Positions 52,626 through 61,306 of a stretch of 64,000 nt of DNA are shown piece after piece (the first letter of the stretch is position 1; each line of letters begins with the position of its first letter). Made by a program: the position numbers and the translations under genes. The stretch covers positions 1 through 64,000 of the forward strand of contig NZ_AKJW01000118.1 in assembly GCF_000282135.1 (NCBI RefSeq), written 5' to 3'. The DNA is from Herbaspirillum sp. CF444. GTDB taxonomy: Bacteria > Pseudomonadota > Gammaproteobacteria > Burkholderiales > Burkholderiaceae_D. The notes beneath the pieces were generated by a model. The model was not told the origin of the DNA and did no database searches. It worked only from the letters and a program-made list of their open reading frames with translations.

Positions 52626-52910
52626 ATGAACATCGCTAAAATTATCGCCGCTACCGCCCTGATCGCCGCCGCTGGTTCCGCTTTTGCAGAAACCCAATAT
52701 CCGGTCGACCAGCCTTTCGTGTCCACCAAGAGCCGCGCTGAAGTTGTCGCCGAACTCAAGCAAGCCGGCGGCGATCTCGGTCGCAAGAACTATCAGGAAA
52801 CCTTCAACCCTGCACCTGTCGCATCGGCCAAGACCCGCGCCGAAGTCGTGGCTGAGTTGGGCAAAGGCGGCGACATCGCCCGCAACAACTACATCAACAC
52901 CACGCACTAA
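52626..52910 (+). CDS. Small exported DUF4148 protein
   Basis: A 94-residue protein with a signal peptide (MNIAKIIAATALIAAAGSAFAE). The mature part contains two copies of the K-x-RAEVVAEL-x-x-GG-D motif (about 35-50 and 69-85), as usual for DUF4148, a family abundant in Burkholderiales. It is probably periplasmic; the function is unknown. The start follows CAGAGAGA. Confidence 0.85.
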   Translation: MNIAKIIAATALIAAAGSAFAETQYPVDQPFVSTKSRAEVVAELKQAGGDLGRKNYQETFNPAPVASAKTRAEVVAELGKGGDIARNNYINTTH

Positions 52911-52936
52911 TCGGTTGCAGCACATGCCGATGACAG

Positions 52937-52970
52937 ATGGTCCGCCCCCGGCGTAATGCCGCCGGCGGAC
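52937..52970 (+). terminator. GC-rich hairpin after the DUF4148 gene
   Basis: GTCCGCC and GGCGGAC form the outer stem and CGGC/GCCG an inner stem around TAAT, followed by TATCTTTGTT. A fair terminator for the small exported-protein gene. Confidence 0.55.
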
Positions 52971-53398
52971 TATCTTTGTTGACTGTTCCTTTTCGCTTTC
53001 CTGCGAGGCTGCCGCGCAAGGTCGCCGCGGATCATGTCGTCCATTTGCGATCGATCTGTGTTGCGCTGTTCTCCCGGGTCTGATTCTGCACGCCCTTCCT
53101 CACTGCTTTTTCATCTCCGTTTTCGCTCCTTCCTTTTGCCGTTTTTGTTTAAGCAAAGTCGTAAACAGTCGTTCCAAATCTCATGCAATATTTTTATACT
53201 TGCTGTTCCGCGAAGACAGTCTGCACATCCGTTCACGCCGAAAAAATCCGCTGACGATTTGTGCAAAAATTTGCCGATGGCAAATCGCGGGCGCGCCAAT
53301 AAAAGTGTGATACATTCACCGACTTGCTCCACCTGGATTCGGGGAGTTGCACCCCCGGCTTTGGTTATAACCGGCAACCCTTATAAGAATAATCGACG
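52971..53398. other. About 430-base AT-rich gap
   Basis: Nothing convincing is coded here. Frames of 60-120 codons on both strands have no good start signals or protein-like composition. The part 53150-53400 is AT-rich with the palindrome GGTTATAACC close to the zinc-ribbon gene and probably holds its promoter. Confidence 0.4.
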
Positions 53399-53668
53399 AT
53401 GAAATCGAACAACCCGGCCGACAAGGCTGCTGCCCACGCAAGCATGTTTGCGCAAGACATCAGCCTGGCATGTCCGCATTGCGGACAGCTCATGTTGCAA
53501 CTGTCTCCGGACGCGCGTCCGATACAGGAAAAGAAAGTGGCGTGCCCATCGTGTTGCAAACAAAGCAAGATGGCAAAACTGAAAACCAGCAGCGGCGATA
53601 CTTATCAACTTTACATCCGCCAGATCGATCCGAACGCGCGCATCGGCGTCTACAGTTACAAAAAATAA
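53399..53668 (+). CDS. Small zinc-ribbon protein
   Basis: An 89-residue protein with two Cys pairs, LACPHCGQL (Cys25, Cys28) and VACPSCCKQ (Cys49, Cys52). They could bind one zinc ion. The C-terminal part, KLKTSSGDTYQLYIRQIDPNARIGVYSYKK, is basic and beta-rich. I do not recognise the family. A strong terminator directly follows. Confidence 0.65.
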   Translation: MKSNNPADKAAAHASMFAQDISLACPHCGQLMLQLSPDARPIQEKKVACPSCCKQSKMAKLKTSSGDTYQLYIRQIDPNARIGVYSYKK

Positions 53669-53691
53669 ATTATTTCCCGCCGGACCAAAAC

Positions 53692-53727
53692 AAAAGCCCC
53701 GCACGTCGCCGTGAGGGGCTTTTTGAT
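53692..53727 (+). terminator. Strong intrinsic terminator
   Basis: AAAAGCCCC pairs with GGGGCTTTT, with an inner CAC/GTG extension, followed by TTTTTGATTTT. It ends the zinc-ribbon gene and is the clearest Rho-independent terminator in the window. Confidence 0.85.
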
Positions 53728-53747
53728 TTTGCAGGGCAAAAAAATAA

Positions 53748-53838
53748 CACCGACATGTGAGTAGATTCGCGCCGCCCAGTGCTATCTGCAAAGTGGCCGC
53801 GCATTTGAATCTGCTCACATGTCGGTGCTGCCGACATG
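53748..53838. repeat. Three-armed inverted repeat
   Basis: Arm A (53748-53768, starting CACCGACATGTGAG) and arm B (53807-53827, ending CACATGTCGGTG) are complementary over 21 bases with one mismatch, 38 bases apart. A third copy, CCGACATG (53831-53838), can pair with CATGTCGG of arm B (53818-53825) in a tight 5-base-loop hairpin. The A:B and B:C pairings exclude each other. No transposase is nearby. The rest of 53669-53993 shows no gene. Confidence 0.65.
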
Positions 53839-53993
53839 AGGACGATGCCGCGGGAGTAAGCACCATCCTGCTTTCCTTCGATTTCACAACAACACCGCAA
53901 ATCATGAAGCAAAGGGGAGAGATTCCACTATATCGCTCTTGCCTCTGCGCATCAAAGAATCAATCCAAGTATGCATGCTCGGATTTGTCATGA

Positions 53994-55439
53994 TCAGGCG
54001 GCGTCGCGCTCTTCCTTATCCACATACTGTCCGGCCGCATCCAGGAGCGGCGCCAACAATACCGCCTGCCGCAACAGCTCGGCAATGGTGCCGGATTCAA
54101 ACAGCACGCCGCGCAACGGCAAACCCATGGTGGAAATATTGCCAGACGCTTTGCCGTCGATGCCGATCACCGCCAGCGTCTGTGGATCGGCATCGATCCC
54201 GAGGCCAAGCGCGCTCGGGCGCACATATCCTTTTTCCAGCAATCGCGCCGGCAAGGGCTGGTCGCTCACGCGCTTCCATACGTATTCGAAACCGGTGCAA
54301 TTGATGACGGCGTCGCTGCGCAAGGTCGTCTCCAGCGATCCGCCGCGCAAACGCACCCAGACATCGAGCCTGCCGTCCGCAGAGGATTGCACCGCAGTCG
54401 GCGTACCAGTATGCAAATGCAAGCGACCGCTGGCCCGCACCGCCTCGAAGACCGCGGCGCTCGGCGGCGGCACGCGATGCAGGAACATATCCCAATAGGC
54501 GCGCACGTGACGCATGAAACGCTGTCGCTCGACCAGTGAAGCACCTTGCCACAGACGCGTCAGATGCGGCCGTACTGCGAGTACAACGCGCTGCCAGTCT
54601 TCACCCGCAGCCTTCGCCCTGGCGATTTGCACGCGCACTGCGCGCAGCACTGCACGCGCGGAGACCGGCGCCGCGACATCGGTAAGAAATTCCGGCCAGG
54701 CCTGCGTCTCGCTGCGACCGACCGGCACCAGCCCGCGGCGCGAGACAACCTGGTAGTTGCCGCGATAGCCGCGTGCTTCCAGCGACACCACGGCGTCGAT
54801 CATGGTCAGGCTGCTGCCGACCAGCAGCACATCCTCGACGTTCTTCAGTTTGTCGAGTGCTTCCGGATTCCATGGATCGGCAAGATAACGCCCGTCGTCG
54901 TGCAGTGCCTGCGCAACGGCAAAACCCGGCCGCGCCTTGAATACGCCGGGCGCCAGCAAGACATGGTCGGCCAAGAACTCGCGATGCGCATCGACCTTGA
55001 TGCGCACCCGGTTGTGCTCCTGCACGATGTCGTCGACGCGTGCGAGCACATGCTCCAGTTCGACCCCAGGTGCCGCGACATTCAATGCTTCGGTGAGCTC
55101 GGCGCGAATGTAGTCGCCATATAGCCAGCGTGGCGCGAAGGCCAGCAGCCCATCGTCAAAATCGCGCCAGCCGGAGCGATTGGCGCGCGCCTGCAGCCAG
55201 TCGGCAAAATGATTGGCGTCATCCGGTCGCAGGCTGAACGCCTTGGCCGGCCCGTTCAGGCGATGGCTGAAATCAGTAGTGCCATAGGCGACGCCGCGTC
55301 CCAGTTCCGGATTGGGATCGAAGAGGCGGATCAGCAACGGCGTACGCGCCTGGCGGATCAGACGAATCGCCGCCAGCGTGCCGGACATGCCGCCGCCGAT
55401 GATGGCCACTGAGCGCGGCACGGTTTCAATACGAGACAT
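53994..55439 (-). CDS. FAD/NAD(P)-binding protein (NAD_binding_9 type)
   Basis: A 481-residue flavoprotein. The FAD-binding GGGMSGTLAAIRL is at 15-27; then RLFDPNPELGRGVAYGT, and NGPAKAFSLRPDDANHFADWLQAR of the FAD-NAD(P)-binding family. A second Rossmann motif is VLLVGSSLTMIDAVVSLEARGY, and NCTGFEYVW near the C-terminus is also typical. Family members include hydroxyacylglutathione-type and dihydrooxidase-like proteins of unclear reaction. It starts 8 bases after the dioxygenase stop, so the two form a pair. Confidence 0.82.
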   Translation of the reverse strand: MSRIETVPRSVAIIGGGMSGTLAAIRLIRQARTPLLIRLFDPNPELGRGVAYGTTDFSHRLNGPAKAFSLRPDDANHFADWLQARANRSGWRDFDDGLLAFAPRWLYGDYIRAELTEALNVAAPGVELEHVLARVDDIVQEHNRVRIKVDAHREFLADHVLLAPGVFKARPGFAVAQALHDDGRYLADPWNPEALDKLKNVEDVLLVGSSLTMIDAVVSLEARGYRGNYQVVSRRGLVPVGRSETQAWPEFLTDVAAPVSARAVLRAVRVQIARAKAAGEDWQRVVLAVRPHLTRLWQGASLVERQRFMRHVRAYWDMFLHRVPPPSAAVFEAVRASGRLHLHTGTPTAVQSSADGRLDVWVRLRGGSLETTLRSDAVINCTGFEYVWKRVSDQPLPARLLEKGYVRPSALGLGIDADPQTLAVIGIDGKASGNISTMGLPLRGVLFESGTIAELLRQAVLLAPLLDAAGQYVDKEERDAA

Positions 55440-55447
55440 CGCCGCCC

Positions 55448-56395
55448 CTATTCGACGCTGTGCGCGACGACAGGCTGTCCCTCGACGCCGACCGAGGGCT
55501 TGCCGTCGGGACCGACCGGCACATCGCCGACCAATGTGATGCGATACAGCTGACGCTCGAAATCGGTATCGTAAATATCCACCGGCGCCAGATGCGCGGT
55601 CGAACGGTTATCCCAGAATGCCAGCGAACCTTCTTCCCATTTGAAGCGCACCGTGTATTCCGGGCGCACCACGTGCTCGAACAGCAACGCCAGCAATTGC
55701 TCGCTCTCGCGCGGATGCAGGCCGACGATGTTCTTGAGGAAACCGGGGCTGACGTACAGCGCCTTCTCGCCGGTTTCGGGATGCACGCGCACCAGCGGGT
55801 GATGACTGACCAACGGCGTCGCCGCCACCTTGTTGACGAAGTCTTGCGTGGCGCGATTGCCTTCGGGCGGCGTAAAGCGATGTTCGCCCTGCAGGGTGTC
55901 GACGAAGGCGCGCAGCGTCGGCGACAGTCCCTGATAGGCAGCGACCAGGTTGGTCCATTGCGTGTCGCCGCCATACGGCGGAATCGCCACGCCGCGCAAG
56001 ATCGATGCGGCCGGCGGATTGATCGCGGCGGTCACGTCGGTATGCCAGCCGGTCCACGGGCGCACCAGACGCGGACCGTCGAAACGATTCTTGAAGCGGT
56101 CGCGTCCGACTGAATAGATTTCCGGATGGCCCGGCTCGTAGCCGAACACCGGATGACCGACCGTCAGATCGCCGAATTGTTTGCCGAACGCCACATGCTG
56201 CGCATGGTCCAGCGCTTGATCGCGGAAGAAGACGACTTTCCATTGCAGCAGCGCTGCACGGATCTCCGCAATGGTCGTGGCATCGAGCGGCGTACGCAGG
56301 TCGACGCCGGAGATCTCGGCGCCGATGTGCACTGCCTGCGGCTTGACAACAATCTTTTCGTAAATCGGAACAGTCTTGCCTGCAATCGCGTTCAT
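55448..56395 (-). CDS. TauD/TfdA-family Fe(II)/2-oxoglutarate dioxygenase
   Basis: A 315-residue oxygenase. The metal triad is His118-x-Asp120 (GWHTDVTA) and His268 (RSTAHLAPVDIY), with the 2-oxoglutarate-binding Arg281 or Arg285 (FERQLYRITLVG). The overall form fits taurine, alkylsulfate or 2,4-D-type dioxygenases; AVHIGAEISGVDL is typical. The start follows GGAGG. The substrate is unknown; the paired flavoprotein may process the product. Confidence 0.9.
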   Translation of the reverse strand: MNAIAGKTVPIYEKIVVKPQAVHIGAEISGVDLRTPLDATTIAEIRAALLQWKVVFFRDQALDHAQHVAFGKQFGDLTVGHPVFGYEPGHPEIYSVGRDRFKNRFDGPRLVRPWTGWHTDVTAAINPPAASILRGVAIPPYGGDTQWTNLVAAYQGLSPTLRAFVDTLQGEHRFTPPEGNRATQDFVNKVAATPLVSHHPLVRVHPETGEKALYVSPGFLKNIVGLHPRESEQLLALLFEHVVRPEYTVRFKWEEGSLAFWDNRSTAHLAPVDIYDTDFERQLYRITLVGDVPVGPDGKPSVGVEGQPVVAHSVE

Positions 56396-56499
56396 GTTGC
56401 CTCCGGTAGCCGATGAAATGTGCAAGCGATTATAGGAAGCGCAATTCAGGCTAGTCCAAGAAGGAATTCGCATAACTTTAGAAGACAAATTGCCGCACG

Positions 56500-56531
56500 A
56501 AAAAACCGCGCTCGACAACGCGAGTTTTTTT
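56500..56531 (-). terminator. Terminator of the CoA-transferase/HMGL/MFS operon
   Basis: AAAAAACCGCG and CGCGAGTTTTTT form a stem with an 8-base loop and one bulged A, touching the MFS stop codon. The A- and T-runs on both sides make it able to act in both directions. It separates the catabolic operon from the dioxygenase gene. Confidence 0.65.
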
Positions 56532-57894
56532 ACCGGCTAAATGCTTGTTCCTTCTCGCGCAAGGCCGCCGGCATTGCATACGTCAACAGCAAGGCGCACA
56601 GCAAAGTCATGCCACCGATCGCATACAAGGCCGGCGTCGTGCTGCCGGTCAGATCCTTGATGCGGCCGACCATCACCGGGCTGACGATGCCGCCTAGCTG
56701 GCCGAGCGTATTGATGAGCGCGATGCCTGCGGCGGCACCGGCGCCGGTCAGCAGCTTGGGCGGCAGCGCCCAGAAGGCAGGGATGGCGGCAACCACGCCG
56801 GCGCCCATGATGCCCAGTGCGACGATCAGCAAGACGGTTTGTTTTTCGAACACGCCGGCGGCAAAGAAACCGATGGTCGCCAGCATCAGCAAACCGATCA
56901 CGAAGCGGCGACGCTCGCCGCGGGCATCGGACAGACGGCCGACGATGATCATCGCGGCGGCGCCGCAGAGATAAGGCACGGCGGTCAGCAGACCGATGAC
57001 GGTCGGGTTCTGTGTGCCGGCGGTGCGGATCAGATGCGGCGCCCAGAAGTTGAGACCGTAGGATCCGACCTGGATCAGGAAGTACACCAGCCCCAGCATC
57101 AGGAAGCCCGGCGTCCTGATCGCGCCGAGCAGCGAGTGACCGCGTTCATGCGAAGTCGGACGCGTGACGTTGGCGGCGAGGACCTGCTGTTCGCGCCGGC
57201 TGAGCCAGTCGGCGTCTTCAATCTTGTCCTTGAGCTGCCACAGCACGACCAGGCCAAGGCCGATGCACGGCAAGCCGCCCAACATGAATAGCCAGTGCCA
57301 GCCGCGGATGCCGAACGCACCTTCCATGTGGCCGAGGATCATGCCCGACACCGGTGCGCCGATCAGTCCGGCGAAGGCCGACGCCAGGAACAGCATCGAG
57401 GTGATGCGTCCGCGATACGACGACGGGAACCACAACGTCAGGTAGTACAGCACGCCTGGTGCAAACCCGGCTTCCATCGCGCCGATCATAAAGCGCAATC
57501 CATAGAACTGCCACTCGCTGCCGACGAACACCATGGCCGCCGTCGCCAGCCCCCAGGAAATCATGATGCGGGCGATCCAGCGACGCGCGCCAACCTTGTA
57601 GAGGAACATGTTGCTCGGCACTTCGAACAGCACGTAGCCGACCACGAACAAACTGGCGCCGAGACCGTAGGCGGTGTCGCTCAGCCCGAGGTCACCTTGC
57701 AGCTGGAACTTGGCGAAGCTGATGTTGATGCGATCGAAGAAGGCGAATAAATAGCAGATCATGATCAGCGGCATGATGCGCCAGGCGGCTTTGCGCACGA
57801 TGGCGGCAAGGTCTGCAATAGCGTCGGGATTGCTGTCTGCCTGAAGCGTGACGAGTTCTTGCTGGGCCTGTCCCGCGGCGGTATGGGTGTTCAT
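56530..57894 (-). CDS. MFS anion:cation symporter (ACS family)
   Basis: A 454-residue, 12-TM importer of the ACS group (hexuronate, tartrate, phthalate and similar acids). The signature FAFFDRINISFAKFQLQGDLGLSDTAYGLGASLFVVGYVLFEVPSNMFLYKVGARRWIARIMISWGLAT is clear. It probably imports the acid that is turned into the CoA thioester by the operon enzymes. Confidence 0.9.
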   Translation of the reverse strand: MNTHTAAGQAQQELVTLQADSNPDAIADLAAIVRKAAWRIMPLIMICYLFAFFDRINISFAKFQLQGDLGLSDTAYGLGASLFVVGYVLFEVPSNMFLYKVGARRWIARIMISWGLATAAMVFVGSEWQFYGLRFMIGAMEAGFAPGVLYYLTLWFPSSYRGRITSMLFLASAFAGLIGAPVSGMILGHMEGAFGIRGWHWLFMLGGLPCIGLGLVVLWQLKDKIEDADWLSRREQQVLAANVTRPTSHERGHSLLGAIRTPGFLMLGLVYFLIQVGSYGLNFWAPHLIRTAGTQNPTVIGLLTAVPYLCGAAAMIIVGRLSDARGERRRFVIGLLMLATIGFFAAGVFEKQTVLLIVALGIMGAGVVAAIPAFWALPPKLLTGAGAAAGIALINTLGQLGGIVSPVMVGRIKDLTGSTTPALYAIGGMTLLCALLLTYAMPAALREKEQAFSR

Positions 57895-57997
57895 GTTGTC
57901 TCCTGTTGGCGTCCGATTGCTCTGTTGAGACTATCGATGCGCCCTTGGTTAAAGGCGATGTGCTCTTGTTCTTTTACTGTGTTGCTGCAAACATTTT

Positions 57998-58963
57998 TCA
58001 GGCAGCGGCCTGCAACGCAGCCGGAATCGGATGCAGATCGCCATTGCGTCCGGCCTTGGCAAGCTGGCCCGGCACCTCATGCCCCAGCAGCGCCGGCAGT
58101 TTGCGCGACATGGCGATCAGCAGCGGCAGATCGATGCCGGTCTCGATGCCGGTTTCCTCGCACAGGTTGACCAGGTCTTCGGTGCAGATGTTGCCCGAGG
58201 CGCCTGGTGCAAACGGACAGCCGCCGAGGCCGCCGAGCGCCGCATCGAAACGGCGCGCGCCGGCCTCATACGCCGCCATCACGTTGACCAGTCCAAGTCC
58301 GCGCGTATTGTGAAAATGCAGCGTCAGCGCCGCCGCCGGCAGGCGTTGCAGGACGCGTCCGACGATGCGTGCCACCTGGCGCGGATTGGCCATGCCGGTG
58401 GTGTCGGCCAGCGTGATGCCGCCGATTGCATGAGCCCCGAGTTGCAGGTAGTCGTCGACGATGCGCATGACGCGGTCCTCGTCGATCTTGCCTTCGAAGG
58501 GACAACCGAAAGCTGTGGCGATGGTGGCGTTGAGCGATACGTTATCCATGCCGCCGGCCAAGCTCACGATATCGGCGAAACCGGCCAGCGATGCTTCGCA
58601 GTTCATGCGCATGTTGGCACGGTTGTGCGTCTGGCTGGCGGACATGACCATGTTGAGTTCATCGGCGCCGGCCAGCAGCGCGCGTTCTGCACCTTTGACG
58701 TTGGGAATCAATGCGACGTAGATCACGCCGTCCTTGCGCGCAATGCGGCGAAATACGTCATCGCCGTCGCGCAGCGCCGGAATCGCCTTCGGCGAGACGA
58801 AGGAACCGGCTTCGATGCGCGAAAATCCGGCTTGCGACAGACCGTCGATCAGCGCAATCTTGTCTTCGGTCGGGACCCAGCCCGGTTCGATCTGCAGGCC
58901 GTCGCGCGGCGATACTTCCTGCACGATCAGACGATCGGAAACCTTATTCAGAAGAGCGCTCAT
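57998..58963 (-). CDS. HMG-CoA-lyase-like enzyme
   Basis: A 321-residue TIM-barrel lyase that cleaves 3-hydroxy-3-methylglutaryl-CoA or a related acyl-CoA to acetyl-CoA and an oxo acid. Clear motifs are VQEVSPRDGLQIEP (catalytic Arg/Asp), SFVSPKAIPAL, TLHFHNTRGLGLVN (metal-binding His-x-His), and the G-loop with Cys in GGLGGCPFAPGASGNICTEDLV. The start overlaps the CoA-transferase stop by ATGA. With that CoA transferase it suggests degradation of a branched C5-C6 dicarboxylic acid. Confidence 0.93.
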   Translation of the reverse strand: MSALLNKVSDRLIVQEVSPRDGLQIEPGWVPTEDKIALIDGLSQAGFSRIEAGSFVSPKAIPALRDGDDVFRRIARKDGVIYVALIPNVKGAERALLAGADELNMVMSASQTHNRANMRMNCEASLAGFADIVSLAGGMDNVSLNATIATAFGCPFEGKIDEDRVMRIVDDYLQLGAHAIGGITLADTTGMANPRQVARIVGRVLQRLPAAALTLHFHNTRGLGLVNVMAAYEAGARRFDAALGGLGGCPFAPGASGNICTEDLVNLCEETGIETGIDLPLLIAMSRKLPALLGHEVPGQLAKAGRNGDLHPIPAALQAAA

Positions 58964-60153
58964 TGCACCACTCCTTCTTCCTGCAAGCGACGAATTTCTT
59001 CTGCACCGAGCCCGAGTTCCGACAACACTTCGACGGTATGCGCGCCGAGCGCCGGGCCTTGCCAGTGGATTTCGCCGGGAGTGTCGGACAATTTGGGCAC
59101 GATGCCGGGCATCTTGACCTTGACGCCGCCCGGCAGTTGCGCCGACAGGATCATGTCGCGTGCCTGATAGTGCGGATCGGCGACGATGTCGGCGACGGAA
59201 TAGATGCGACCGGACGGCACACCGGCCTGCTCCAACACGGCGAGCACATGTTCCATGCCGTGCAGCGAAGTCCAGCCGGCGATGGCGGCGTCGAGCAGGG
59301 CGACTTGCCGCACGCGGCCGTCGTTGTGTTCGAAGGCCGGATCGTCGGCGAGGTCGACGCGACCGATGGCGTGCATCAGGCGTTTGAAAATCGGGTTGCT
59401 GTTGCCGGCGATGACGACATAGCCGGCGTCGCGCGTCGGGTAGGTATTCGACGGCGCGATGCCGGGCAAGGTGCCGCCGCTGCGTTCGCGCACGTGGCCG
59501 AGCAGGTCGTATTCCGGCACCAGGCTTTCCATCAGGTTGAACACGCTCTCGACCAGCGAAACGTCGACCACCTGGCCGAGACCTTGCCCGGTCTTCACGC
59601 GCAGCAGCGACATCAGCGCGCCGATCACCGCGTGCAGCGAAGCCAGCGAGTCGCCCAGGCTGATGCCGGCGCGCGCAGGAACACCATCGGGTTCGCCGGT
59701 GGTATAGCGGATGCCGCCCATGGCTTCGCCGATGGCGCCGAAACCGGGACGGTCCTTGTACGGGCCGGTCTGGCCGTAGCCGGAGATGCGCACCAGCGTC
59801 AGCCTGGGATTGAGCGCGCGGAGTTCATCCCAGCCCAGGCCCAGGCTTTCCAGCGCGCCCGGCTTCATGTTCTCGATCAGCACGTCGGCATCGGCCACCA
59901 GTTGCCTGATGAGCGCGATGCCTTGCGGCGCCTTCAGATTGACCGACAGCGATTTCTTGTTGCGCGATTGCAGATACCACCACAGCGAGGTGCCCTCGTG
60001 CAGCTTGCGCCATTTTCGGATCGGGTCCCCGTTGACCGGGGCCTCGATCTTGATGACGTCGGCGCCAAACTCGGCCATCACGCGCGCGGCAAACGGCGCC
60101 GCGATGAGCGTGCCGATTTCGATGACGCGTATTCCTTTGAGTGGTCCACTCAT
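58960..60153 (-). CDS. CaiB/BaiF (class III) CoA transferase
   Basis: A 397-residue CoA transferase that moves CoA between carboxylic acids. It shows GPLKGIRVIEIGTLIAAPFAARVMAEFGADVIKIEAPVNGDPIRKW, then SLNLKAPQGIALIRQLVADADVLIENMKPGALESLGLGWDELRALNPRLTLVRISGYGQTGPYKDRPGFG, whose RPGFG segment holds the catalytic-Asp region. ATG 60153 follows AAGGAG; the frame is also open from GTG 60156. It is first in the catabolic run after the LysR gene. Confidence 0.93.
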   Translation of the reverse strand: MSGPLKGIRVIEIGTLIAAPFAARVMAEFGADVIKIEAPVNGDPIRKWRKLHEGTSLWWYLQSRNKKSLSVNLKAPQGIALIRQLVADADVLIENMKPGALESLGLGWDELRALNPRLTLVRISGYGQTGPYKDRPGFGAIGEAMGGIRYTTGEPDGVPARAGISLGDSLASLHAVIGALMSLLRVKTGQGLGQVVDVSLVESVFNLMESLVPEYDLLGHVRERSGGTLPGIAPSNTYPTRDAGYVVIAGNSNPIFKRLMHAIGRVDLADDPAFEHNDGRVRQVALLDAAIAGWTSLHGMEHVLAVLEQAGVPSGRIYSVADIVADPHYQARDMILSAQLPGGVKVKMPGIVPKLSDTPGEIHWQGPALGAHTVEVLSELGLGAEEIRRLQEEGVVQ

Positions 60154-60253
60154 CACTGTCTCCTTCTACCTTTTTTACAGGATAGAAAGAGAGCACCATT
60201 CGCGTCCAACCGTAAGTTGGCAAGCAGCGTTCGCCAAACACGAACGCTCGCCG

Positions 60254-61213
60254 TTATTTTGCTTTTCTTGTTTTCGGTTTGACGCCGATGTTGCCGGCAG
60301 CGCGCTCTTCCGCACCGCAGAGATAATCGTACAAGGCCTGCGACACCGGCGACAAACCCCTGGGATCGCGCACGACGATCTTCAGCTCGCGGCTGGCCCA
60401 GTCGTCGCTGAGCGGGATTGCGGTGAGGCCGAGCGAGCGGCCGATGGCTTCGTATACGCCGGAAGGAATCACGCCGAGGCCCATGCCCGCCTGCGCCATG
60501 CGGCACACCGCATCGAAGCCCGGCACGTGGATGCGCATCTTCAGCGACTTGCCGCTGGAGCGCGCCGCCAGATGCGTGCGCGCGTTGATGGAGCTGTCGG
60601 CGTGCAGGCCGACGTGATCGTAGTCGAGCGTGTCGGCGAAGCTCGCGCTCTTGCGTCCGGCCAGTGCGTGATTGTCGCGCATCACCAGCACCAGGCGGTC
60701 GCGCCGGTACAGCGTGGTGTGCAGATCATGGGTTTCGGTGTCGCCGGAACAGATGCCGAGATCGGCCCAGCTGTCCTGCACGCCTTTGACGACGCTGCCG
60801 CTGGGACGCTCTTCCAGGTCGAGCTTGACCTGCTCGTGCAATTGCGTGAAGGCCATCAGGTCTTCGGGCAGGAATTCGACGATGGCCGACAGGTTCGCCA
60901 CCATGCGCACATAGCCGCGCACGCCTTGCGCATGTTCGGCCAGTTCGAGGCCGATGGTTTCGACACTGAGCAGCACGCGACGCGCGTGGGTGAACAAGGT
61001 CTCGCCTGCCGGCGTCAGCACCATGCCGCGCGCATGCCGCACGAACAGCGCCACGCCGATGGCCTGCTCCAGCTCCACCAAGCGTTTGCTGGCGGCGGAC
61101 ACGGCGATGGACTCGCGCGCCGCGGCGCGCGTGAGCGTGCCTTCTTCCTGCACCGAGACAAACAAACGCAAGGTGGTGAGATCGAGCCGGCGCAAGAGAT
61201 TATTGACCATCAT
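60254..61213 (-). CDS. LysR-family transcriptional regulator
   Basis: A 319-residue regulator. The winged HTH (about 8-70) is LDLTTLRLFVSVQEEGTLTRAAARESIAVSAASKRLVELEQAIGVALFVRHARGMVLTPAGETL, followed by a substrate-binding-like domain. Unlike most LysR genes here it is co-directional with the genes it probably controls, 100 bases before the CoA transferase. It starts with a double ATG (61213 or 61210). Confidence 0.92.
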   Translation of the reverse strand: MMVNNLLRRLDLTTLRLFVSVQEEGTLTRAAARESIAVSAASKRLVELEQAIGVALFVRHARGMVLTPAGETLFTHARRVLLSVETIGLELAEHAQGVRGYVRMVANLSAIVEFLPEDLMAFTQLHEQVKLDLEERPSGSVVKGVQDSWADLGICSGDTETHDLHTTLYRRDRLVLVMRDNHALAGRKSASFADTLDYDHVGLHADSSINARTHLAARSSGKSLKMRIHVPGFDAVCRMAQAGMGLGVIPSGVYEAIGRSLGLTAIPLSDDWASRELKIVVRDPRGLSPVSQALYDYLCGAEERAAGNIGVKPKTRKAK

Positions 61214-61306
61214 CGTTGAGTTGTTTCCGAGGCTGCGGACAAGCGAATGGCGCTCAGTGTGCCACTACTTGTCGTGGCGTGCACGCAGGGCGCCGCCAAA
61301 GACGCA

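Noticed and set aside
53285..53398. Possible tRNA-like or riboswitch-like folding near GGGAGTTGCACCCCC and GGTTATAACC
   Set aside because: No cloverleaf, no TTCGAATC-type T-loop and no CCA end could be found; only small hairpins.
53034..53402. 122-codon plus-strand frame before the zinc-ribbon gene
   Set aside because: Ser/Phe/Arg-rich translation with no start signal in an AT-rich gap; it overlaps the start of the better-supported zinc-ribbon gene.
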